From NCBI GenBank assembly GCA_015272215.1, contig JACYMD010000061.1, positions 1 to 46,697 of the forward strand: a DNA stretch of 46,697 nucleotides, given 5' to 3'. A program made the translations under genes and the position numbers. This stretch comes from Rivularia sp. T60_A2020_040 (GTDB lineage Bacteria > Cyanobacteriota > Cyanobacteriia > Cyanobacteriales > Nostocaceae). Below are positions 8,893 through 18,425 of this stretch, piece after piece. The stretch's first letter is position 1. Each line of letters opens with the position of its first letter. The notes beneath the pieces are model-generated. The model was not told the origin of the DNA and ran no database searches. It worked only from the letters and a program-made list of their open reading frames with translations.

Positions 8893-9000
8893 TTGGATAG
8901 TTGATAGTGGATAGTTGACAGTTGACCTGGGACAGTGGTGATTAGAAAAACCATTAACCAACAACTAACAACTAACAACCAACCACTAACTACTAACTAC
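8893..9000. repeat. Heptamer-type simple repeats (GATAGTT / CTAACAA units)
   Basis: A tract of imperfect units such as GATAGTT, GACAGTT and ACAACTA fills the spacer between the pentapeptide gene and the LCP gene and reaches the LCP stop codon. Confidence 0.6.
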
Positions 9001-10457
9001 TTCCAATCTTTCCCAATACGAATTGTTAGGTCAGATTGTATATCGCCGGTGGCGGATATATCAATATGGTTGATGTTTAAAATTTGCTGTAATTCGGATG
9101 CTGCTTGTTTATTACCTTTTTGTACTATAATTTCGGATTTTGCTCGTTCGTCTGCCCAGTTGGGTACTGCATAAACATTTGTAAAGCCCTGTTTTTTGAG
9201 AATTTCCATGACTTTTTGAGTTTGTGCAGAGCGATTACCAGTATTTTGAACGGCAATTTTTAAGCTGGTTATTGGCTTGTTATTTTCCTTAAGGCTAGCT
9301 AGGTTGACTCCAGCGTAATTGGCAAGCAAGTCGGCTTGTCCATTTAAATTCAGCCAGTAACTATCGGGATCTGCACTCAAGCGACTGAATATTCCTGGTA
9401 ACAAAGTCATTTGAAAATCGTTTCGCTCGACTTTTAAAGTGAAGTTGACTAATGCCATCATTTCTTCCAACTTCAAGTTAGTGTCAAAATACTTTCTTGT
9501 TAAGCGAGTTAATTGTGGTAATCGAGGTAAAACTTTGGGACTCCAAAGACGTTCGCGTAAAGCGAGTAACATTGTTTGCTGTCGTTGGACTCTTTCTAAA
9601 TCCCCGCTATTTTGTTCTCGAAAGCGGACATATTGTTCTGCTTTTTCTCCATCAAGAGTTTGCCAACCACTAACCAAATTAATCGATAGTTTTTGAGCGG
9701 AATCTTCGTACTGCATTGGTTTAGGTACAAATACCTCGACTCCTCCCAATTGGTCAACTAATTGTCTAAGACCATCCGTAGAAATACGAATATAGCGATG
9801 AATCGGAGCATTACTCAAACTACGACTTACCACCCGTGCAGCTAAAACTGGGCCATCAGAAGCATTCGCTTGGGATACCTTGTTTAAACCCCTTTCCGGA
9901 ATTGAGATCATCGTACCTTTGGGGATCGAAAGTACCCAAATCGTTTTATCTTCAGGATTAACTCTTACCAACAACATGGTATCGCTATTCCCCGCGAAAC
10001 TTTCCGGTGAACCTGCAACCGTACCGGGTACGGGTTCAACTCCCAAAACCAAAATATTCATCGGTTTTTTGAGTTGATATTGGGAAATATTGCTCCATAA
10101 ATCCCCTGTTAATGGTGCGTCTTCAGTATCGAGTGTAGACCATCCCAACTCATCTTCAGTTTTATCTACTCCACTCCATAACGGAGTCCAAAGCGCCAAA
10201 CTTGATACCAGTAATCCCGATAAAGTAACTCCCATTACAACTGTGAGAATCCAAAACAACCATCTGGGCATTGTTAAACCCAGTCGATAATAAAGCTGAC
10301 TAGGAATAGAACTTGTTTTTTTACCGGATGCCGGCTCAACCGGAACTTGCAGATCATCTACAGAAGCTTGGTTTTGTAAATTTTGCTCGCGATCGTAAAT
10401 CTCTTGATTTTCCCAGCTTTCTATTTGTTTAACCACAATTAACTCCCCACTAACCAA
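8997..10457 (-). CDS. LytR-CpsA-Psr (LCP) family cell-wall polymer ligase with LytR_C domain
   Basis: A 486-residue protein: cytoplasmic N terminus, one membrane segment (about residues 65-90), an LCP catalytic domain (about 130-340) and a C-terminal LytR_C domain (about 395-485). LCP hallmarks include LVRVNPEDKTIWVLSIPK, a DGLRQLVDQLGGVEV block and the arginine-rich YVRFREQNSGDLERVQRQQ. LCP enzymes transfer lipid-linked glycopolymers to peptidoglycan; in cyanobacteria a role in attaching surface polysaccharide is plausible but not shown. Proximity to murJ fits a cell-envelope theme. The first codons come from repeat-like DNA, and GTG at 10436 is an alternative start. Confidence 0.92.
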   Translation of the reverse strand: MVSGELIVVKQIESWENQEIYDREQNLQNQASVDDLQVPVEPASGKKTSSIPSQLYYRLGLTMPRWLFWILTVVMGVTLSGLLVSSLALWTPLWSGVDKTEDELGWSTLDTEDAPLTGDLWSNISQYQLKKPMNILVLGVEPVPGTVAGSPESFAGNSDTMLLVRVNPEDKTIWVLSIPKGTMISIPERGLNKVSQANASDGPVLAARVVSRSLSNAPIHRYIRISTDGLRQLVDQLGGVEVFVPKPMQYEDSAQKLSINLVSGWQTLDGEKAEQYVRFREQNSGDLERVQRQQTMLLALRERLWSPKVLPRLPQLTRLTRKYFDTNLKLEEMMALVNFTLKVERNDFQMTLLPGIFSRLSADPDSYWLNLNGQADLLANYAGVNLASLKENNKPITSLKIAVQNTGNRSAQTQKVMEILKKQGFTNVYAVPNWADERAKSEIIVQKGNKQAASELQQILNINHIDISATGDIQSDLTIRIGKDWK

Positions 10458-10550
10458 TCCCTAACGCGATTTTAATTCAAGCCAAAAATATTGCCACTTT
10501 AAAAGCCCACTGTACACTTGAAGTGTTGTAAATAGAGTAAGTAAGATAAC

Positions 10551-11615
10551 ATGACTAATCGTTTGTTTCCAGTAATTCTTGCAGGTGGTAAAGGCGAACG
10601 TTTTTGGCCTCTTTCTCGACGAATCCGACCGAAGCAATTTTTAAATCTTGATGGTACCTCACGTAGCTTAATGCAAGCCACTGCTGACCGTTTATTACCG
10701 TTAACTGATGGTTGGGATTCTTTATGGGTAGTAACCTCTAGTCTCATAGCAGAAGGTGTAAAGGAACAATTACCCGAATTACCCAGTGCCAACTTGCTTA
10801 TAGAGCCACAAGGAAGAGATACAGCAGCGGCGATTGCCTGGGCAAGTTTGGAAATTCAAAAGCGTTACGGTGAAGACGCTATTATCGGTTTTTTCCCAGC
10901 GGATCACTGGATTGCAGACCAAGAAGCTTTTGCACGTACATTAAGTGCAGCAGCGGAGTTAGCGGCACAAAATCCAGCGATTGTAACTTTGGGCATCAAA
11001 CCAACATTTCCATCAACAGGTTACGGCTACATAGAAGAAGGTGAAAAATTTGGTAACTTTAACAACTTGCCAGCCTATCACGTGAACCGTTTTACTGAAA
11101 AGCCCAACCGTGAAACAGCGGAAACTTTTTTACAAACGGGACGATTTAGTTGGAACAGTGGGATGTTTATTTTCCGAGCCGGTGTTGCGATTAAAGAACT
11201 GTATGCTCATGCTCCAGAAATCATCGAACCCATCGAAAAACATGGTCCTGATATTTATCCTCAATTGCCCAAATTGAGTGTAGATTATGCCTTAATGGAA
11301 AAAACCAATTTAGCTTATGTCTTACCAGTCGAATTTGGCTGGGACGATTTAGGAGATTGGAATGCCATTGAAAGGCTGCTCAAAAAAGAAACAGAGCCAA
11401 ATGTAGAATTAGCTACTCATGTAGGATTAGATACTAAGGGAGCTATTTTCTATGCTAGCAATCAAGATGATGTAATTGTTACCATTGGGCTTGAGGATGT
11501 AGTCGTCGTTCGCGACAAGAATGTCACTTTAATTGTCAAAAAAGAACGCACCCAAGAAATTAAGCAGGTACTCAAGACTCTAGAATCTGATTCTCGATTT
11601 ACCGAATTACTTTAA
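10551..11615 (+). CDS. manC: Mannose-1-phosphate guanylyltransferase
   Basis: A 354-residue nucleotidyltransferase starting with the signature AGGKGERFWPLSR (residues 11-23) and PKQFL. Further ManC motifs are FPADHWI, RFTEKPN and GWDDLGDW. It makes GDP-mannose from GTP and mannose-1-phosphate for polysaccharides and glycolipids. Only the GT-A transferase and the left-handed beta-helix tail are present; the phosphomannose isomerase domain of the bifunctional enzymes is absent, as is normal for cyanobacterial forms of this length. It is divergent from the LCP gene, 93 bases away. Confidence 0.93.
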   Translation: MTNRLFPVILAGGKGERFWPLSRRIRPKQFLNLDGTSRSLMQATADRLLPLTDGWDSLWVVTSSLIAEGVKEQLPELPSANLLIEPQGRDTAAAIAWASLEIQKRYGEDAIIGFFPADHWIADQEAFARTLSAAAELAAQNPAIVTLGIKPTFPSTGYGYIEEGEKFGNFNNLPAYHVNRFTEKPNRETAETFLQTGRFSWNSGMFIFRAGVAIKELYAHAPEIIEPIEKHGPDIYPQLPKLSVDYALMEKTNLAYVLPVEFGWDDLGDWNAIERLLKKETEPNVELATHVGLDTKGAIFYASNQDDVIVTIGLEDVVVVRDKNVTLIVKKERTQEIKQVLKTLESDSRFTELL

Positions 11616-11648
11616 AGTAACTATAGCCTAGTAATTATTAACCGGGGC

Positions 11649-11689
11649 ATTGGGTATGACCAAAGATCAAAAAATCCATCATACCCAAT
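11649..11689 (+). terminator. Inverted repeat downstream of manC
   Basis: ATTGGGTATGA and its exact complement TCATACCCAAT, 11-base arms with a 19-base loop, 34 bases after the manC stop. There is no T-run directly after the stem, so it may be a transcript-stabilising hairpin rather than a true intrinsic terminator. Confidence 0.45.
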
Positions 11690-11852
11690 CGCCCAAATTT
11701 CACAAAATAAACAATAAAGTCAAAATATACCAAAAAAAAATATATATAAAATATATAAAAAATTAAAACCTCAAACCCTTGATAGAAGCATTAAAGCTCT
11801 TTTTCCTAGTATAACTATTCAATCGGAAGATGAGGTTCGGGGGAGATAGATA

Positions 11853-11897
11853 ATTCCCAATTACCCATTACCAATTACCAATTACCAATTACCAATT
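11853..11897 (+). repeat. AATTACC heptamer array
   Basis: Five to six AATTACC-type units end 17 bases before the ABC1 kinase start codon, placing the array in its 5' untranslated region. Confidence 0.85.
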
Positions 11898-11914
11898 CTG
11901 ATTAATTATTAAAA

Positions 11915-13561
11915 ATGTTTCTAACTCAAACCGTTCCTCGTCAAAGAGAAATTATTGAAGTTTTATTCCGCAATGGCTGGGATTATATGCGACGGCTGAT
12001 TACCGTTGGTAAAGCCGATGAACCACAGTTACCTACTCCTGCGGTGTTAAAAAATATTTTGGTAGATTTGGGTCCTGTTTATATTAAACTCGGTCAATTA
12101 CTTTCTACCCGTCCAGACTTGCTCAGCGCATCCTATATTGAAGAACTTTCCACACTACAGGATAATGTACCACCCGTACCTTGGGCAGATGTAGAGGTAC
12201 TGATTCGCAAGCAGTTGAAAAATCCCCTAGAAGAAAGCTTTGCCACAATTAATCCTGTACCTGTAGCTGCTGGTTCAATCGCTCAGACACATAAAGCGAC
12301 TCTTGTCAATGGGAATGATGTGGCAATTAAGGTACAACGTCCCGGAATTGACCTGACTGTTGACCAAGATATTGCTTTAATTCAAGGTATTGCGGAATTA
12401 GTCGCTCGGACAGAATTTGGACAAGTTAACGATATTAAGGCGATCGCCGATGAATTTTGTACTGCATTAAAAGCGGAATTAGATTTTACACGAGAAGCTG
12501 CTTTTACAGACCAATTACGGCGCAATTTATCCCAAAGTAAATGGTTTGATCCCAAAGAAATAGTGGTTGCTCAAATTTACTGGGAATTAACCACACCAAA
12601 ATTAATGGTGATGGAATGGCTTGATGGTGTACCGATATTATCTGCCACTATCGGTAATGATAATAATGGTGTGAGTGCGGCAGCAGAACGTAAAAGAGTC
12701 ACCAGCCTGTTATTTGCAGCCTTTTCTCAACAATTATATATTGATGGATTCTTTCATGCAGACCCCCATCCTGGCAATATATTTTATCTCAAAGATGGTC
12801 GTGTTGCTCTCCTCGACTGCGGAATGGTGGGAAGACTTGACCCGCGTACTCAGCAAATATTAATCGAAATGTTGCTTGCAATTGTAGACTTAGATGCTCA
12901 AAGATGCGCTCAATTGACTTTACAGTTAGCAGGTTCATCTAAGCCGGTAGATATGTCGCGTTTGGAAAATGATTATGACCGGATGCTGCGAAAATATTTT
13001 AATCTGAGTTTAGCTCAACTTAATTTCTCCGAAGTTGTTTACGAAACTTTTCAAGTTGCTCGTAATAACAATATTCGCTTACCTAGCAATATGGGATTGT
13101 ATGCCAAAACTATCGCTAATTTAGAAGGATTAGCACGAGCATTCAATCCAGAGATCAATTTTCTAGAAGAAATTAAACCATTTCTCACAGACTTATTTCG
13201 TCAACAGTTAGTAGGAGATTCACCCGTCCGCTCCCTTCTAAGAACCGCATTGGATTTAAAAAGTCTTTCTTTGCAATTCCCTCGTCAAATAGAATATCTC
13301 TTAGAACGAGTAACAACAGAAACCTTACAATGGAATATCACTCTCAAAGGTTTAGATGGTTTACGACGTACCACAGACGATGCAGCCAATCGATTATCCT
13401 TCAGTATCCTAGTAGGTTCACTGATAATGGGTGCAGCAATTATTTCTACCAATGCTCAAACCGCTCAGTTATCTTTAATCAGTAATATATTATTTGCTGC
13501 TGCTAGTTTATTAGGGCTTTGGTTAATCTTTAGTATTTTGCGCTCCGGACGTTTACGTTAG
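11915..13561 (+). CDS. ABC1 (AarF/UbiB/ADCK) family atypical protein kinase
   Basis: A 548-residue protein. The family-specific KxGQ motif appears as YIKLGQLLSTRPD, the alanine-rich loop as AAGSIAQTH, the ATP lysine in VAIKVQRPG, the catalytic loop as FFHADPHPGNIF, and the metal-binding triad as LLDCGMVG. Two hydrophobic helices close the C terminus (about 500-545). ABC1 kinases support isoprenoid quinone metabolism; cyanobacteria and plastids carry many paralogues linked to plastoquinone and tocopherol control. A heptamer repeat array lies directly upstream of the ATG and no Shine-Dalgarno is visible. Confidence 0.94.
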   Translation: MFLTQTVPRQREIIEVLFRNGWDYMRRLITVGKADEPQLPTPAVLKNILVDLGPVYIKLGQLLSTRPDLLSASYIEELSTLQDNVPPVPWADVEVLIRKQLKNPLEESFATINPVPVAAGSIAQTHKATLVNGNDVAIKVQRPGIDLTVDQDIALIQGIAELVARTEFGQVNDIKAIADEFCTALKAELDFTREAAFTDQLRRNLSQSKWFDPKEIVVAQIYWELTTPKLMVMEWLDGVPILSATIGNDNNGVSAAAERKRVTSLLFAAFSQQLYIDGFFHADPHPGNIFYLKDGRVALLDCGMVGRLDPRTQQILIEMLLAIVDLDAQRCAQLTLQLAGSSKPVDMSRLENDYDRMLRKYFNLSLAQLNFSEVVYETFQVARNNNIRLPSNMGLYAKTIANLEGLARAFNPEINFLEEIKPFLTDLFRQQLVGDSPVRSLLRTALDLKSLSLQFPRQIEYLLERVTTETLQWNITLKGLDGLRRTTDDAANRLSFSILVGSLIMGAAIISTNAQTAQLSLISNILFAAASLLGLWLIFSILRSGRLR

Positions 13562-13570
13562 CACCACAGA

Positions 13571-13624
13571 TGGGAAAATAGGTAATGGGTAATGGGAAAA
13601 TAGGTAATGGGTAATGAGTAATGG
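13571..13624 (+). repeat. GGTAATG heptamer array
   Basis: GGTAATG and GGGAAAATA units repeated in a higher-order duplicated block just after the ABC1 kinase gene. Confidence 0.8.
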
Positions 13625-13706
13625 AGGATTGAAAAATAATTAATATCATGAAAAATAACTAATACCAAGAGATTTTTGACGAACACCCTACGCGCTTTGC
13701 AACTTT

Positions 13707-13758
13707 AATTACCAATTACCAATTACCAATTCCCAATCCCCAATTCCCAACTACCAAT
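13707..13758 (+). repeat. AATTACC / AATTCCC heptamer array
   Basis: Seven or so heptamer units of the AATTACC and AATTCCC type, ending about 19 bases before the ABC ATPase start codon. It is the complementary-strand version of the array at 13571-13624. Confidence 0.8.
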
Positions 13759-13776
13759 GCTTTTAAGATTAAATCT

Positions 13777-14763
13777 ATGTCTATGATTATTGCTCAAGAT
13801 TTGAGCAAAATTTATCCAGTTGCTATTAAAGAACCAGGTATTAAAGGTACAGTTTCTCATTTTTTTCACCGCAAATACCGGGAAATTAAAGCTGTTAATC
13901 ATGTCTCTTTTGAAATTGCTCCCGGTGAGGTGGTGGGTTTTTTGGGAGCAAATGGTGCAGGGAAAACTACTACTCTCAAAATGCTCACGGGGTTAATTCA
14001 TCCGAGTAGTGGTAATGTCAGAGTCGCGGGTTCAGTTCCATTCCGTCGCCAAGAAGCTTTTTTACAGCAAATTACTTTGGTCATGGGACAAAAACAGCAG
14101 TTATTATGGGATTTACCTGCTCTTGATTCTTTAAAAATTAACGCTGCTGTATATGGTATTTCCGATCGAGAATATCGGACACGAGTGGGAGAATTAACCG
14201 AAATGCTTTCACTTCAAGGTAAACTCACTCAACCAGTGCGGAAAATGTCTTTGGGTGAACGAATGAAGGCTGAATTATTAGCGGCTCTTTTACATCGTCC
14301 TCAAGTATTATTTTTGGATGAACCGACTTTAGGATTGGATGTCAATGCTCAGGTAAATGTGCGGGATTTTTTGCGCGAATACAATCAGCGCTATCAAGCA
14401 ACGGTTTTGTTAACCAGTCATTACATGGCTGATATTACTGCTTTATGTAAGCGAGTGCTGTTGATTCATCAAGGACAATTAATGTATGACGGTAGTTTAG
14501 ATGGACTTTTGGAAAGGTTTGCACCTTATCGAGTTGTTAATATTGAATTAGCTCAACCTTTAGATACAGTTAAATTGGAGACATACGGCGAAATTAAGTT
14601 ACATGACGGTAGAATGGTTGGTTTTATGATTCCTCAAGAAAAACTTACTAGTACGGTATCGCGTATTTTAACTGAGTTAGAAGTTGTTGATTTAACCGTT
14701 ACTGAACCTCCTGTAGAAGAAGTCGTTGGTAAAGTATTTCAAGCAGGAGCGTTTGAAAGTTAA
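13777..14763 (+). CDS. ABC-2 type transporter ATP-binding protein
   Basis: A 328-residue ABC ATPase: Walker A GANGAGKT (57-64), Q-loop region MGQKQQLLWDLPA, signature MSLGERMKAEL, Walker B VLFLDEPTLGLD and H-loop TSHY. The sequence between Walker A and signature (QKQQLLWDLPALDS) is that of a cyanobacterial ABC-2 export group usually accompanied by two membrane permeases. None is encoded nearby: a repeat-rich 1.2-kb spacer follows. Its permeases must lie elsewhere or have been lost. Substrate unknown. Confidence 0.88.
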   Translation: MSMIIAQDLSKIYPVAIKEPGIKGTVSHFFHRKYREIKAVNHVSFEIAPGEVVGFLGANGAGKTTTLKMLTGLIHPSSGNVRVAGSVPFRRQEAFLQQITLVMGQKQQLLWDLPALDSLKINAAVYGISDREYRTRVGELTEMLSLQGKLTQPVRKMSLGERMKAELLAALLHRPQVLFLDEPTLGLDVNAQVNVRDFLREYNQRYQATVLLTSHYMADITALCKRVLLIHQGQLMYDGSLDGLLERFAPYRVVNIELAQPLDTVKLETYGEIKLHDGRMVGFMIPQEKLTSTVSRILTELEVVDLTVTEPPVEEVVGKVFQAGAFES

Positions 14764-15150
14764 TTATATTATTCGCTGTTAACAATTTCCAGATCAACTT
14801 TAGTAGTATTTTTTTTCATCGAGTAAATCAATAGGAATTACACAAATAAACCCAGGTTTTATGCAAAATCCTTGTTTTGATCGGCAGATATCGAGGAAAA
14901 AACCGGGTTTCTGGCTTCAAATAGGAAATACCTGTTCCCCCGAACCCTGTTAAGAGTTCCCTTTTACTGGCGTTACTCCGGAGGAGTCTAGCTCCGCTAA
15001 TCGCCACGCGCTACATTACTATTCCAAAATAAAGCTGTTTGCTACAATTTTGACAATGGCAAGTTATATAACACCGGGTTTTTCTCAATAAAAATACGGT
15101 TTTATGGTTTTTCCAGTAAGATTAAATACTGAAAAATCTCAAGAATACAT

Positions 15151-15480
15151 CAAAAATCATAGAAGTCGGGTTTTTTGGCAGCAATATCCATCAGAGCAAA
15201 TAATTCTGGTAAAAACCCGACTTCTTATTCCAGATCAAAAAATCATAGAAGTCGGGTTTTTGGCAGCAATATCCATCAGAGCAAATAATTCTGGTAAAAA
15301 CCCGACTTCTTATTCCAGATCAAAAAATCATAGAAGTCGGGTTTTTGGCAGCAATATCCATCAGAGCAAATAATTCTGGTAAAAACCCGACTTCTTATCT
15401 CACATTAAGGAATCATAGAAGTCAGATTTTTTAGGAAAATATTCATCACACCAGACAATCGTCGTAAAAGACTTCTTACC
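15151..15480. repeat. 85-bp tandem repeat of a palindromic element, three copies plus one degenerate
   Basis: Repeat starts can be followed at the motif AGAAGTCGGG at 15161, 15247 and 15332 and at AGAAGTCAGA at 15417, giving spacings of 86, 85 and 85 bases. Every good unit contains AGAAGTCGGGTTTTT and its complement AAAAACCCGACTTCT, so each can form a long hairpin, and adjacent units can also pair with one another. The fourth unit is diverged. Single copies of the same palindrome occur at 26150, 40805 and 45630. Confidence 0.92.
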
Positions 15481-15757
15481 CTACATCAAAAAATCATCAT
15501 TAATATAATCTCGGTTTCTTCTCAGTTAAAATACTGATTCCGTTTTTTAAGTATTTTAAAATACCAAAAAAACATAAAAAAGCAACAAAACTACATATAA
15601 ACACGTTTTTTTTCTCAGTGCGTAGTTATTAGAATCACAAAAATAGTTTTTAATGACAAGAATCTCATTAATAATGCAAATGGGTTCATTTAACTAACGA
15701 AAATTCGTTGTTTTTGAGACGTGATATAAGTCACTTTTTAAGTTAAAATAAAAATCT

Positions 15758-15766
15758 TGGTATAAT
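15758..15766 (+). promoter_or_regulatory. Extended -10 promoter-like element upstream of DUF2993 gene
   Basis: TGGTATAAT matches the extended -10 form TGnTATAAT. It lies about 180 bases before the next start codon. No convincing -35 box is seen; this is a sequence match only. Confidence 0.3.
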
Positions 15767-15946
15767 CTGTTTGGACCTATTGGTCGGTTTATTTAACTAA
15801 AGCCTTTTTAGCTTGCTTTGAGAAAAATGTCAATTAAATAAAGGTTAATTTGAAGTTAATCCTTGTTACCTATTTCTTAATATAGATTTATTTTTGAAGA
15901 TAAAGGTTTAGAGTAACAAAGCATGAGATTAATGGATAAATTATAA

Positions 15947-16624
15947 ATGAGTGAATTAAATATAGATGTACAAACAGATTTACTGCAAGCAATTCAAGGA
16001 CACGCGGAGGGTGTTTCATTTGAAGCCAAAGGATTAAAATTACAAGATATTCGCCTTTCTGAAATACAATTACAAACTGACGATATTGATATCAATCCTT
16101 TCAAAGTATTGTTTGGTCAAATTGAATTAGAACATCCAATAAATGCAGAGACTAGAATTGTCATTAAAGAAGCTGATATCAATCAAGCTTTAAAACTAGA
16201 TTTAGTTCGCAACTTATTAGAAAAATTTTTGACATTTGAGGCTGAAACATCAATTGTGAGTATGTATCCGCAAAATCTCCAAATTTGTTTGCCAGGAGAT
16301 AACAAAATAGAAATTGAAGGAGAGATAGTTTTAGATTCGGGTTTAGAAAATAAACCTTTAAAATTGAAAGCTGACCTGCGGTTAGTATCTTTAGAAAACC
16401 CAATTATCCTTGATGCTTTAAAATGCAATACTCCAGACGGAATTGAGTTAGAAGTAATTAATGCATTAATAGATAAAATAAACAAACTGCGGAAATCACC
16501 TGATTTTGAATTCAAAGATGCAGCATTACGTCTGACCTCTCTAGAAGTGCAACAAGGTAGTATAATGTTGCAGGCGCAAACTAATCTTCAACAAATCCCC
16601 GATAATATACCCATAAAGTCGTAA
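15947..16624 (+). CDS. DUF2993 (LmeA-like) protein
   Basis: A 225-residue protein of the DUF2993 family, which includes mycobacterial LmeA, a phospholipid-binding mannan elongation factor. The region from about 30 to 150 has the typical alternating beta pattern and the conserved ITEADINQAL-like block, here IKEADINQAL. No signal peptide or membrane segment is seen, unlike many homologues, so a cytosolic or peripheral location is likely. Next gene downstream (crtO) is 106 bases away on the same strand; co-transcription is possible but unproven. Confidence 0.82.
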   Translation: MSELNIDVQTDLLQAIQGHAEGVSFEAKGLKLQDIRLSEIQLQTDDIDINPFKVLFGQIELEHPINAETRIVIKEADINQALKLDLVRNLLEKFLTFEAETSIVSMYPQNLQICLPGDNKIEIEGEIVLDSGLENKPLKLKADLRLVSLENPIILDALKCNTPDGIELEVINALIDKINKLRKSPDFEFKDAALRLTSLEVQQGSIMLQAQTNLQQIPDNIPIKS

Positions 16625-16730
16625 TTTGAAATAGGCAGTTATATAACTGAAGTAGGATGTATATTTTTGGCTATTTTACTAATATAATCTAATCAATATA
16701 TTCCATATCTAGAATCTAGAACTATTAATC

Positions 16731-18425
16731 ATGCAACAGTACGATGTTGTAATTATCGGTGCGGGACACAATGGATTAGTTTGTGCTGCTTATTTATTGA
16801 AAGCTGGCTATAGCGTTATTTTATTAGAAAAGCGTTCTGTACCCGGAGGTGCAGCCACTACAGAAGAGATATTACCAAAAGAAGCACCAGGATTTAAGTT
16901 TAACTTGTGTGCGATCGACCATGAATTTATTCACCTTGGACCAGTAGTTGAAGAATTAGAATTAGAAAAATATGGGTTGGAATATTTATATTGTGACCCA
17001 GTTGTTTTTTGTCCTCATCCAGACGGAAAGTATTTCTTGGGGCATAAGTCTTTAGATAAAACTTGTGCGGAAATTGCTCGTTATTCTCAACGGGATGCTG
17101 TAAAATACAAAGAATTTACAGAATATTGGCAGCGAGCTTTGGGTGCGATGATTCCGATGTTTAATGCACCACCAAAATCGATTTTAGATATTGCTGGTAA
17201 TTATGATATTACGAAGATAAAAGATTTATTTTCAGTCATAGGTTCACCTGCCAAAACCTTAGACTTTCTACGTAATATGTTAACCAGCGGAGAGGATATT
17301 CTAAACGAATGGTTTGATTCGGAATTTCTCAAAGCACCTTTAGCTAGACTTTGTGCCGAATTGGGTGCGCCACCTTCCCAAAAAACCCTGGCGATTGGGG
17401 CGATAATGATGGCGATGCGTCATAATCCGGGAATGGCTAGACCTCGTGGTGGCACTGGTGCATTAACACAAGCTTTGGTGAATTTAGTCAAAAGTAAAGG
17501 TGGTGTGATTTTAACTGACCAACAGGTAGAAAAAGTCTTAATTGGTGATGGGAAAGCTGTAGGTGTTCGGGTTGCAGGTGGTAAAGAGTATCGGGCAAAA
17601 GAAGGAGTAATTTCTAATATTGATGCCAAAAGATTATTTTTGCAAATGATAGATAAAAGCGATGCAGATGCAGCTGATCCAGATTTACATGAAAGGTTAG
17701 AACGTCGGATTGTTAATAATAACGAAACCATTCTTAAAATTGACTTAGCATTAAACGAACCGCTACGTTTTGAACATCACGAACACAAAGATGAATATTT
17801 AGTCGGTTCTATTTTGATTGCCGATTCTGTGACTCATGTAGAACAAGCTCATAGTTTGTGTACCTTGGGACAAATTCCTGATGCTGACCCTTCAATGTAT
17901 GTGGTAATGCCCAGTTTTCTTGACCCCAGTTTAGCCCCTCCAGGAAAGCATACTGTATGGATTGAATTTTTTGCTCCTTATCAAATAAAAGATGCTGAAG
18001 GTACTGGTTTAAATGGTACGGGATGGACTGATGAATTGAAAAATAAAGTAGCAGATAGAGTTGTAGATAAACTAGCAGATTACGCACCAAACGTAAAAAG
18101 TGCAACTATTGCTCGTGCTGTAGAAAGTCCTGCGGAATTAGGTGAAAGATTAGGTGCTTATAAAGGGAATTACTATCACATTGATATGACATTAGACCAG
18201 ATGATTTTCTTCCGTCCTTTGCCCGAAATCGCTAATTATAAAACCCCAATTGATGATTTGTATTTAACAGGTGCGGGAACTCATCCAGGTGGTTCAATAT
18301 CTGGAATGCCCGGACGTAATTGTGCTAGGGTATTTTTACAGAAAAAGCAACCGATGCAGCAGAGTTTGAAGGATGCACGAGAATCAATTGTCTCTACCTT
18401 TGAGTCGCTGTTTAAAGGTAAGTAA
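16731..18425 (+). CDS. crtO: Beta-carotene 4-ketolase, CrtO type
   Basis: A 564-residue FAD-dependent oxidoreductase related to phytoene desaturases. The dinucleotide-binding motif is IIGAGHNGLVCAAYL (GAGHNG at 10-15), followed by EKRSVPGGAATTEE, and the C-terminal FAD motif is LTGAGTHPGGSISGMPGRN. The length and the insert around AIDHEFIHLGP fit CrtO, which converts beta-carotene to echinenone and canthaxanthin in cyanobacteria. Echinenone is also a chromophore of orange carotenoid protein. A related oxidoreductase of the same superfamily cannot be fully excluded without alignment. Confidence 0.88.
   Translation: MQQYDVVIIGAGHNGLVCAAYLLKAGYSVILLEKRSVPGGAATTEEILPKEAPGFKFNLCAIDHEFIHLGPVVEELELEKYGLEYLYCDPVVFCPHPDGKYFLGHKSLDKTCAEIARYSQRDAVKYKEFTEYWQRALGAMIPMFNAPPKSILDIAGNYDITKIKDLFSVIGSPAKTLDFLRNMLTSGEDILNEWFDSEFLKAPLARLCAELGAPPSQKTLAIGAIMMAMRHNPGMARPRGGTGALTQALVNLVKSKGGVILTDQQVEKVLIGDGKAVGVRVAGGKEYRAKEGVISNIDAKRLFLQMIDKSDADAADPDLHERLERRIVNNNETILKIDLALNEPLRFEHHEHKDEYLVGSILIADSVTHVEQAHSLCTLGQIPDADPSMYVVMPSFLDPSLAPPGKHTVWIEFFAPYQIKDAEGTGLNGTGWTDELKNKVADRVVDKLADYAPNVKSATIARAVESPAELGERLGAYKGNYYHIDMTLDQMIFFRPLPEIANYKTPIDDLYLTGAGTHPGGSISGMPGRNCARVFLQKKQPMQQSLKDARESIVSTFESLFKGK

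Larger units (their letters stand above)
14764..15946. other. Repeat-rich intergenic region, no gene
   Basis: Nearly 1.2 kb without a credible gene. It holds an imperfect inverted repeat of the AAACCCGGTTTT type (about 14850-14920), an 85-base tandem hairpin array (15151-15480), and an AT-rich leader before the DUF2993 gene with a promoter-like TGGTATAAT at 15758-15766. An open frame across the tandem array merely repeats the same peptide and is not a gene. Confidence 0.7.

Noticed and set aside
15104-15373. 89-codon plus-strand open frame
   Set aside because: It runs through the 85-bp tandem hairpin array and simply repeats the same peptide; no ribosome site or family resemblance.
15151-15480. 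Possible CRISPR array
   Set aside because: Whole 85-base units repeat, including the would-be spacers; there are no unique spacers and no cas genes.
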